Origin: Deltaproteobacteria bacterium
GTDB lineage: Bacteria; Desulfobacterota; Desulfobulbia; Desulfobulbales; SURF-16
Assembly (NCBI GenBank): GCA_029939635.1
Contig: JAOZSN010000051.1
Coordinates: 1 to 17,664, forward strand
Reading direction: 5' to 3'
Length of the DNA stretch: 17,664 bases
In this document: in pieces, positions 8,025 through 14,689 of the stretch
Numbering within the stretch: the first letter of the stretch is position 1
How the letters are laid out: every line of letters starts with the position of its first letter
Made by a program: the position numbers and the translations under genes
The notes under the pieces: model-generated
Told to the model about the DNA's origin: nothing
What the model saw: the letters and a program-made list of their open reading frames with translations, nothing else
The model's database searches: none

Positions 8025-8129
8025 GACAGTAGTCAGTAGTCAGTTGTCAGTTAACAGCAAATACTACTGCTGTAAAACAGGGTAGTTACTGACTACTGAC
8101 AACTGACAACTGGCACTGATAACTGACTA
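8025..8129. repeat. Heptad-repeat inverted element (glgP/recO junction)
   Basis: This fills nearly the whole 113-bp convergent gap. The left arm starts GA and then gives cagtagt (8027), cagtagt (8034), cagttgt (8041), cagttaa (8048). After about 34 bases the right arm gives ctgacta (8089), ctgacaa (8096), ctgacaa (8103), ctggca (8110, six bases), ctgataa (8116), ctgacta (8123). The right arm is the reverse-complement type of the left, so a long imperfect hairpin can form. It begins 2 bases after the glgP stop and ends 7 bases before the recO stop, so it could end transcription from both sides; a CTTTT follows on the plus strand (8131-8135). It is the clearest of the window's heptad elements. 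Confidence 0.8.
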
Positions 8130-8136
8130 CCTTTTG

Positions 8137-8880
8137 TCACCTGCAGTTAATCTGCTTCCACGAATGAATATCACGTTGCAATAAATAACTGGTATGGGCC
8201 TGGAAAAGGGCCTTGGCCTCTCCTATTGATTGGTTTGAAAAGGAGAGGCGGGGCCATTTTGTCATGGGCAGGTCACGGGCTCGGGTGAGGATTTTCAGGG
8301 TACCCAGGGATAGTGGGATGCCTGCTGCCATTCCTGATGTTTTTTGGCAGCCCTTGCAGAGAATACCTCCTGTTTCAGGATGAAAGAGAAAGGGGCCTTC
8401 TTTGCCGCCACAGTGCTGGCAGTTCTCCAGGTGGAGATGAAAGCCGAGCAGGGTGAGGAGATGGAGATGGAAGAAGAGTAGGGTTGTGAGAGGACGTTGT
8501 TCGCCTAGCTGGCTCATGGACCAGGTTAGCAGTGTGAAAAGGGTGTGGTCAGCATCGTGATCTGGCAGCCAGTTGAGGACTAATTCACAGATAAGGGAAG
8601 CACAGCTGAAACGTTGATAATCGCTACGTAATTGTGGGAATGGGGCCAGAAGTTCTGCCTCATCAATGCGTACCATTGATGAGTATTTATTGGTGGCAAA
8701 GGTGATTATCAGGTGGCTGAAAGGCTCCAGCTTGTTGACAAAACGGCGTTTGCTGCGCTTAGCTCCCTTGGCAATGGCGGTAATTTTGCCATAGCCTTCG
8801 GTATATAAAGTGATAATCTTGTCCGACTCTCCATGGTCAAAGACCTTAAGAACAATGGCTTCGGTTTCATGGGTGGGCAT
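8137..8880 (-). CDS. recO: DNA repair protein RecO
   Basis: RecO works with RecF and RecR to load RecA on SSB-coated gaps and can anneal single strands. The 247-residue protein has the standard length. The N-terminal OB-fold opens with ETEAIVLKVFDHGESDKIITLYT (5-27; only the family-typical pattern is cited) and includes KGAKRSKRRF (38-47). The C-terminal helical domain holds the zinc site CQHC (154-157) and CKGC (175-178). It is the last gene of the minus-strand run after the rodZ-like gene, separated by a heptad-repeat element that begins 7 bases before this ATG. No Shine-Dalgarno is visible in those 7 bases, so translation may be weak or structure-dependent. Confidence 0.93.
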   Translation of the reverse strand: MPTHETEAIVLKVFDHGESDKIITLYTEGYGKITAIAKGAKRSKRRFVNKLEPFSHLIITFATNKYSSMVRIDEAELLAPFPQLRSDYQRFSCASLICELVLNWLPDHDADHTLFTLLTWSMSQLGEQRPLTTLLFFHLHLLTLLGFHLHLENCQHCGGKEGPFLFHPETGGILCKGCQKTSGMAAGIPLSLGTLKILTRARDLPMTKWPRLSFSNQSIGEAKALFQAHTSYLLQRDIHSWKQINCR

Positions 8881-8887
8881 GGGAAAA

Positions 8888-8994
8888 GACAGTTACTCGT
8901 TGCTAGTTGCCTGTTGCTAGTTTGCGATATGAATGTCGTAACTGAAGATAACAGTCTTTAACTGGTAACTAGCACAGGGAACTGATAACAGTTG
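8888..8994. repeat. Heptad-repeat inverted element (recO/rodZ junction)
   Basis: Left arm: gacagtt (8888), actcgtt (8895), gctagtt (8902), gcctgtt (8909), gctagtt (8916). Right arm: aactggt (8960), aactagc (8967), acaggga (8974), actgata (8981), acagttg (8988). The arms are in perfect 7-base register and are of reverse-complement type, joined by about 37 non-repeat bases. The element runs from 7 bases before the recO ATG to 4 bases before the rodZ-like stop, filling a gap between codirectional genes. It may act as an attenuator, an mRNA-stability hairpin or a terminator. Confidence 0.75.
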
Positions 8995-8998
8995 TTTT

Positions 8999-10033
8999 TT
9001 AGGTTACATCTGGAGGCAGGGTAAAGATAAGGGGTTGGTCATTCTGGCTGGTCACCGGCATGGGGTTGCCATTCACTGTAACCTCAACTGCTGAGCCATT
9101 TTCCACATTTACCGAGATGAATGTATCTGCCTGCCAGCTGCTTTCTTCGCCTGCCGCAAAGAGATATTCCTCTGAACCTTGGTTATCCTGGCTCACGGTA
9201 ATATGGGTCTTTTTAGTGAAACGGATGTGCAGGTCAACCGGTAAGGCCTGGGCAGTAATGTGTGCAACATTTTCCTCCGGCTCATTGGCGGCAACAGGAG
9301 TAATCCTCTGGATAGTATTGGGTTCCATTGTTGGGAGAATTGGTGTGGTGGCAGTACTCATTGGGCTGGGTTGTGGTACCGGGATATTGTGAGCTATCAC
9401 TTTTTGGGGATGAACCGCAGAGTGTTTTGTGTCTGTTTGTTCTCCCTCTTCTGGATCAATTTTGCCTGCGGATTGACAGGGGATGAGCAGAGTTGTCTGG
9501 GGGCCAAGTTCTGGGCCAATGGTGGTGGTACGTGGCGTGGTGGTGGCAATGACCATCGCTGTTTCAGTTGACTGGGCAGGGGGGATGATCTGTTTTTTTA
9601 GTGCCAGGGGAGCCCCCAAGTCATTGGCCTTGAAAAAAAAATAGGCACAGGCCAGGATAGCCAACAAGACAATGATCAGCAAGGCAAAACGACCAGAAAG
9701 CAAGAAGGGCGTAGATTGGGCCATGGATTCCTCACCAAGGGCCTCAGGTGAGGGTTCTGGTGTAGTGGTATCCCATTCTGTGCGGTATCTCTCCAGCACA
9801 TCCAGCTGGTCAAGACCAAGGAAGTCAGCGTATATTTTTAGGAAGCCTTTTACAAAGACCGGGGCAGGCATGCTGCTTTGGTTCCCGGCCTCTATGGCTT
9901 GAAGCACATCAATGGGAACGCGGGTACTTTTGGCAACCTCTTCAATGGAGAGTTGCTTTTTTTGCCGCTCCCACTGCAGATAACTGCCCAGTGAGGTGGC
10001 ATTATTTGTCTCTGATGTGTTGTCAAGGCTCAT
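8999..10033 (-). CDS. rodZ: RodZ-like protein (HTH, membrane helix, DUF4115)
   Basis: RodZ links cytoplasmic MreB filaments to the cell-wall elongation machinery. The 344 residues show the family order: a cytoplasmic Xre/HTH_25-type helix-turn-helix at about 15-85 (LGSYLQWERQKKQLSIEEVA, with aromatic residues WERQ and FVKGFLKIYADFLGL), a single membrane helix at 110-134, a Pro/Thr/Gln-rich periplasmic linker at about 135-263, and a C-terminal DUF4115 beta domain at about 264-344. Its ATG shares one base with the surA stop (TAATG), and GAGGAA lies a few bases upstream inside surA, so translation is probably coupled. No mreB is in the window, so the MreB link rests on the family. The long low-complexity linker is typical and poorly conserved. 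Confidence 0.87.
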   Translation of the reverse strand: MSLDNTSETNNATSLGSYLQWERQKKQLSIEEVAKSTRVPIDVLQAIEAGNQSSMPAPVFVKGFLKIYADFLGLDQLDVLERYRTEWDTTTPEPSPEALGEESMAQSTPFLLSGRFALLIIVLLAILACAYFFFKANDLGAPLALKKQIIPPAQSTETAMVIATTTPRTTTIGPELGPQTTLLIPCQSAGKIDPEEGEQTDTKHSAVHPQKVIAHNIPVPQPSPMSTATTPILPTMEPNTIQRITPVAANEPEENVAHITAQALPVDLHIRFTKKTHITVSQDNQGSEEYLFAAGEESSWQADTFISVNVENGSAVEVTVNGNPMPVTSQNDQPLIFTLPPDVT

Positions 10034-11001
10034 TATAGTTGTTCCTCAACGTAGGAGTGCTCTCTTAATTTCACCACCCATTTGTCAAATTTTTCTTTCA
10101 TCTGACGATCATGCAGGGTGGCACGAATTTCTTCTCTAACCAGTTCAAGGGGAGCCTGGCTGATGACATTGCCCTGTCTGGCTGAGAGGAGCTTGAAAAA
10201 CTGAAAACCTGATGGTGTCTCAAGTACCAAACTCACCTCACCGGGCCGTAAGCCCGCCAGGCCCTGACGCATGGGTGCTGAAAGTTCATCCTCAGCAAAA
10301 ACACCGATATCACCACCATCACGGGCCGAGGGTAGATCAGAGTACTCCGTGGCAATATCAGCGAAATTTTCGCCGGCCATAATCATGCCGCGTAACTGCT
10401 CGGCCTTAAGTCGGGCATCCTGCTTGTCTTTTGCTCGTCCTTTAGCTCCCCATAAAACGCCAATCTGCTTGATGTGCAGACCATCTTCTTTATTTTCAAG
10501 ACCATACTCCTCACGATAATATTTTTCAATATCCTCGTTGGTGATAACGACCTTGGAGCGAATTTCATAGCTGATGAGGCGTTGCCTGATGATTTGTGCC
10601 TTGAGAGATTGTTTATATGTTTCAGGAGAGGAGCCGATTTTTGCCAGTTCTGCGCTAAACTGATCAGGCGTCAGGTTATTTTTTTCCATGATGCCATAAT
10701 ACTGCATGTCGATCTCTTCAGGCGAGAGGGTGATTCCACGCTTTTCGGCCCGCTGCAGTAGGAGCTTACGGTCGATGATGGAATTAAGAACCTGTTTTCT
10801 GGCGTGATGTAAGGCATCTTCCAGCTGATCGGCCGGTGCCTCAGCCCTGATTTTTTTAAAAAAATGTTCCCCTTCTTCATTAAGCTCAGAAAGGGTGATG
10901 AGGTCTTCATTAACCACAGCCACCACGCGGTCAATAACCTTGGCATGACCAACTGAACAGATACAAACAAAAATAAGGGTGAAAATGAATTTTTTAAGCA
11001 A
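10033..11001 (-). CDS. surA: SurA-like periplasmic chaperone with one parvulin (PPIC) domain
   Basis: Likely periplasmic chaperone and peptidyl-prolyl isomerase that escorts outer-membrane proteins to BamA, encoded two genes upstream. Residues 1-20 form a signal peptide (MLKKF..., cleavage after GHA, mature start KVIDRVVAVVNED). About 21-165 is the SurA N-terminal domain. About 174-274 is a single PPIC domain with HIKQI, FADIATEYSD, GGDIGVF and SGFQFFKL. A short C-terminal helix ends the 322 residues. E. coli SurA has two PPIC domains, so this is a one-domain variant. The start is TTG: the frame is open upstream to a TAA near 11074, but no ATG or GTG precedes this codon, the next ATG is at residue 99, and a signal peptide begins right here. 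No Shine-Dalgarno is evident. Confidence 0.88.
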   Translation of the reverse strand: MLKKFIFTLIFVCICSVGHAKVIDRVVAVVNEDLITLSELNEEGEHFFKKIRAEAPADQLEDALHHARKQVLNSIIDRKLLLQRAEKRGITLSPEEIDMQYYGIMEKNNLTPDQFSAELAKIGSSPETYKQSLKAQIIRQRLISYEIRSKVVITNEDIEKYYREEYGLENKEDGLHIKQIGVLWGAKGRAKDKQDARLKAEQLRGMIMAGENFADIATEYSDLPSARDGGDIGVFAEDELSAPMRQGLAGLRPGEVSLVLETPSGFQFFKLLSARQGNVISQAPLELVREEIRATLHDRQMKEKFDKWVVKLREHSYVEEQL

Positions 11002-11070
11002 GATTAGAAAACCATAAAAGTGATCATGAAAAGGGAGGTGAACTACGATTTTTGACGATATGATCGTAAC

Positions 11071-14000
11071 TTAGCTAGTAATAGCACTGTGGTCAAGCTC
11101 CTGCAACAATTTTTTGGCAGCCGCAAAGATCAACTCTGCATTTTGGGTAGAGGTTTCTACCACCAGCAGGTTTTCAGGTGTCAGACGCATACGATTGTTT
11201 GAGAGCTGGACCATGAGTAAGATTTGTTGCGGCGTGACTGGTGTCTGCTCAAGGAAGGTAAGGGCCAATCTGCCGGGGCCTTGTTCCAGTTTTGCGATAC
11301 AGAGACGGCGCATGGGGATTTTCAGCTCAATAATGCCCAGGATATTGGCCGTTTCTTCAGGAATGGTACCGTAGCGGTCAGTAAGCTCAGCACGCAGGTC
11401 AATAAGCTGCTCTTCGTCAGTAATACTGGTGATCTTACGGTAGGCAATATAGCGCTGTTCTGGATCTGGGATATAGCTTGGCGGAATGCGGGCCGAAACC
11501 TGCAGGGTGATTTCTGGCTCAAAATCAGCGAGGTCATCAGCAGTCTCTCCCCGTTTTAGATCCTCCACTGTTTTTTGGAGCAGATCAAGGTAGAGGTCAT
11601 AGCCCACCGCAGCAATGGTACCACTCTGTGATTCTCCAAGGATATTGCCACCGCCTCTGATCTGCAGATCACTCATGGCAAGCTTAAAGCCGCCGCCCAG
11701 CTCATTATAGTCCATCAAGGCTCGCAGGCGTCGTTTGGCATCTTTGGACAGGCCATCCATGGAGGGTACCAACAGGTAGGCATAGGCCTGTTGTCGAGAG
11801 CGCCCTACTCGGCCACGCAATTGGTAGATGCCGGCCAGGCCAAGGCGGTCTGCCCTGGTGATGATGATGGTGTTGGCATTGGGGATGTCCAGGCCTGATT
11901 CGATAATGGTAGTGCAAATAAGCACATCAATACGATGGTTGACAAAGTCAACCATGATCTCTTCCAGTACTTTCACTGGCATCTGGCCATGGGCCACGGC
12001 AATACGTGCCTCGGGTACCAACTTTTGGATGCCCATGGCCTGTTCATGGATGGATTGAACCCGGTTGTGGACAAAGAAGACCTGGCCTTTACGCTGTAAT
12101 TCACGAATAATGGCCTCTTTGATGACCAGGTCATCTTGGCGGGCAACAAAGGTCTTGACGGTGCGGCGGTGGCTGGGTGGGGAGCTGATCACTGACAGGT
12201 CGCGCACCCCTAGCAGGGAGAGCTGCAATGTCCGTGGAATAGGGGTGGCGGTGAGGGTGAGCACATCGATATTCTGACGTATTTTTTTAATCTTTTCCTT
12301 ATGGACCACCCCGAAACGATGCTCCTCATCGATTATGAGCAGGCCAAGACGGTTGTACTGCACATCCTTGGATAAAAGACGATGGGTGCCGATGACTACA
12401 TCCACCTGGCCAGCGGCGAGATCGGTAATAATGGTAGACTGCTCCTTGCGAGAGCGAAAGCGGTTAAGGCTCTCCACCCGTACGGCCATATTCTGAAATC
12501 GTTCGCGGAATGATTCGGCATGCTGCTCTGCCAGTACCGTAGTGGGCACCAGTACCGCCACCTGAAAGCCATCCTCAACCACCTTGAAGGCAGCACGGAT
12601 GGCTACCTCCGTCTTACCATAGCCCACATCGCCACAGACTAATCTATCCATGGTGCGCTGTGAGGTGAGATCATCAAGACATTTATTGATTGATTCCTGT
12701 TGGCCTGTGGTTTCCTCATAGGGGAAGGACTCCACCAGTTCATGGTAGAGTCCGGAGGGTTGGCTAAAGGCATGGCCATCGGCAACCTGGCGTTTGGCAT
12801 AGAGGCGAAGCAGATCCTGGGCCACCTTCCAGACTGCCTCCTTAACCTTGCTCTTGGTCTTGGCCCAGCTTTTGGAACCTAAGGCATCAATTTTGGGTTT
12901 TTTATCAGTGAGGCCCTTATACTTGCTCACCGTATTGATGCGGTCGATGGGCACGTATAACTTGTCTTTGCCCTTATAGTTGATGATCAAGAAATCACTG
13001 GCAATATCACCCATGGCCATGGTGGTAATGCCCTGGTAGGCCCCGATGCCATGGGTGGTATGCACCACCAATTCATCAGCGGCCAGCTGTTCAAAACTCA
13101 CTGCTGCCCCGGCGGCTGGATGTTTGCGTATGCGCCGCGTGCTTATTCTTCTTTCGCCAAAAAGCTCTAACTCTGAAAAAAGGTGGAAGCGTTCATCGAG
13201 CAGGGCAAAACCTTGGGAGAGAGGTTCTGGTAATAGGGTGATGTTCTCGCTTGTGGTGCTGGCCGGGTCAAAGGGGAGTTGTGCTGGTGCTACTGTGAGC
13301 TGATAGCCTTCAAGGATTTCAGCTAGATTTTGCCGGTGCCTGGCTGATCGGCAGGCCAAAGCAATGTGTCCACCTTCCTCCTGGATAGAAGTGAAATGGT
13401 TGGCTAGGGAGGCCATCAGTCCCTGTTTAGCGCGTTGTAGATCTAGATTTTGTTTGAGCAGGCTGTGGTTGGCGGTATGGACGGCTATGGCTTGATCATC
13501 TGGGCCAACAAAATCAGTGAGCCGTAGTTGAGCAAAGCGCAGCAGCTCCGTATCTAGCTCAGCTAGGGATAGGAAAAGATCTGCCGGAGGCAGGGCGGGC
13601 AGATGCTTGCTGGTGGCATCGCCATAATTGGCTTCAATACGTTCCCAGGTTAACTCGGTACATTGGTGGCAGGAGGAAGGTTCCAAGGTGATGATGAGGG
13701 TGTCGCTGGGTAAAAAGTCAGAGACCGTGGCGGTCTGCCCATAAAAGAATGGTAGGAAAAATTCCACACCAGGGAAGAGGCTGGCTTGGCTGAGCTGCTC
13801 TTTGATGCGCGCTGTTTCCTGACGGTCCCACCCTTCATCACTGCTGCGTTGGCTGAAGCGGCCCAGCAGGCCAGCCATTTCTGTCTCGTCAATGGGATAG
13901 AGGATATCATTAACAGGTAGGATGATTGTCTCGTCAATCTCAGCAATGGAACGTTGGCTGATCGGGTCAAAATAACGCATGGATTCGATGGTATCACCAA

Positions 14001-14568
14001 AGAAATCCAGTCGCAGGGGGGCTTGGATTGATTTTTGGCCAGGCAGGGAAAAGGGAGGTGCAAAGATGTCAACAATACCACCGCGCACGGTGAATTCTCC
14101 ACTGTTCTGTACCAGGGAAACCTGGTCATAGCCGCCTCTACTTAAGGATTTGAGCAAGACCTCCTGATCACAATCCTCGCCAGCGATGAGTAACTCGGCT
14201 AAATCCTGCAGGGTGTTTGGTGGTAGGGTACGGCGCACCATGGCATCAGCCGTGGCCACCATGATGGGATTATGCAGTTCCTCCATGGCGTAGAGGGCCG
14301 CAAGTCTGTTGGCAGCGGTTTGTTGGTCTGGGTTGAGGGGGGTGTAAGGCGCAATATCAAAGCTGGGGTAGGGCAGGATAGGGCGAGTGGTAAAAAATTG
14401 CAGGTCACTGACCAGACTGCTTAAATCCTCTTCGCCAGCAACAATAAATAGGATGGGATGGCTGGTGCATCGTGCTGCCAGTAAGGCTGCCCCACTACTG
14501 CGTAGACCTGTGGCCGTAAGGGGAGTGCCTGGCTTTAGGGAGGAGAGGGCGGTGAGGAGGGAGTTCAT
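11071..14568 (-). CDS. mfd: Transcription-repair coupling factor Mfd
   Basis: Mfd binds RNA polymerase stalled at DNA lesions, pushes it forward by ATP-driven translocation and recruits UvrA. The 1165 residues match the family. The N-terminal UvrB-like part (about 1-400) includes RGGIVDIFAPP. The CarD-like RNA-polymerase-interaction domain is at about 495-560 (VVHTTHGIGAYQG). The helicase core has Walker A GDVGYGKT (646-653), DEEH (747-750), TLTATPIPRTL, TTIIESGLDIPN and QLRGRVGRS (arginine finger region). The TRCF C-terminal domain begins near 1027 (IPPSYIPDPEQRYIAYRKI). Everything expected is present and intact. It follows bamA across a heptad element that begins 7 bases before its ATG, and precedes surA by 69 bases. 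No Shine-Dalgarno is visible. Confidence 0.97.
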   Translation of the reverse strand: MNSLLTALSSLKPGTPLTATGLRSSGAALLAARCTSHPILFIVAGEEDLSSLVSDLQFFTTRPILPYPSFDIAPYTPLNPDQQTAANRLAALYAMEELHNPIMVATADAMVRRTLPPNTLQDLAELLIAGEDCDQEVLLKSLSRGGYDQVSLVQNSGEFTVRGGIVDIFAPPFSLPGQKSIQAPLRLDFFGDTIESMRYFDPISQRSIAEIDETIILPVNDILYPIDETEMAGLLGRFSQRSSDEGWDRQETARIKEQLSQASLFPGVEFFLPFFYGQTATVSDFLPSDTLIITLEPSSCHQCTELTWERIEANYGDATSKHLPALPPADLFLSLAELDTELLRFAQLRLTDFVGPDDQAIAVHTANHSLLKQNLDLQRAKQGLMASLANHFTSIQEEGGHIALACRSARHRQNLAEILEGYQLTVAPAQLPFDPASTTSENITLLPEPLSQGFALLDERFHLFSELELFGERRISTRRIRKHPAAGAAVSFEQLAADELVVHTTHGIGAYQGITTMAMGDIASDFLIINYKGKDKLYVPIDRINTVSKYKGLTDKKPKIDALGSKSWAKTKSKVKEAVWKVAQDLLRLYAKRQVADGHAFSQPSGLYHELVESFPYEETTGQQESINKCLDDLTSQRTMDRLVCGDVGYGKTEVAIRAAFKVVEDGFQVAVLVPTTVLAEQHAESFRERFQNMAVRVESLNRFRSRKEQSTIITDLAAGQVDVVIGTHRLLSKDVQYNRLGLLIIDEEHRFGVVHKEKIKKIRQNIDVLTLTATPIPRTLQLSLLGVRDLSVISSPPSHRRTVKTFVARQDDLVIKEAIIRELQRKGQVFFVHNRVQSIHEQAMGIQKLVPEARIAVAHGQMPVKVLEEIMVDFVNHRIDVLICTTIIESGLDIPNANTIIITRADRLGLAGIYQLRGRVGRSRQQAYAYLLVPSMDGLSKDAKRRLRALMDYNELGGGFKLAMSDLQIRGGGNILGESQSGTIAAVGYDLYLDLLQKTVEDLKRGETADDLADFEPEITLQVSARIPPSYIPDPEQRYIAYRKITSITDEEQLIDLRAELTDRYGTIPEETANILGIIELKIPMRRLCIAKLEQGPGRLALTFLEQTPVTPQQILLMVQLSNNRMRLTPENLLVVETSTQNAELIFAAAKKLLQELDHSAITS

Positions 14569-14575
14569 AGCTAAC

Positions 14576-14689
14576 GACAGTTACCATTTACCAGTTATCA
14601 GTTGCCGGCGTTAGGGATAATAATCTGTTCATGTGTAATGTCCCCGAGTTAAGAAAACTGGCACAATAACTGACGACTGACAACAGTAG
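14576..14689. repeat. Heptad-repeat inverted element (mfd/bamA junction)
   Basis: Left arm: gacagtt (14576), accattt (14583), accagtt (14590), atcagtt (14597), gccggcg (14604). Right arm: aactggc (14656), acaata (14663, six bases), actgacg (14669), actgaca (14676), acagtag (14683). The right arm abuts the bamA stop codon, and the left arm starts 7 bases before the mfd ATG with the same gacagtt seen before recO. The left and right units are of reverse-complement type. The element sits between codirectional genes and could lower read-through from bamA into mfd. Confidence 0.75.

Noticed and set aside
8025..8129. CRISPR-like array
   Set aside because: Units are only 7 bases, contiguous and degenerate, with no spacers of even length and no cas genes.
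11044..11067. Terminator after mfd (TACGAT/ATCGTA and ACGAT/ATCGT pairs)
   Set aside because: Stems of 5-6 bases with no T-tract on the minus strand; too weak to call.
13650..14129. Second minus-strand frame of 159 codons inside mfd
   Set aside because: It overlaps the conserved UvrB-like part of Mfd in another frame; no homology or start signal is seen.
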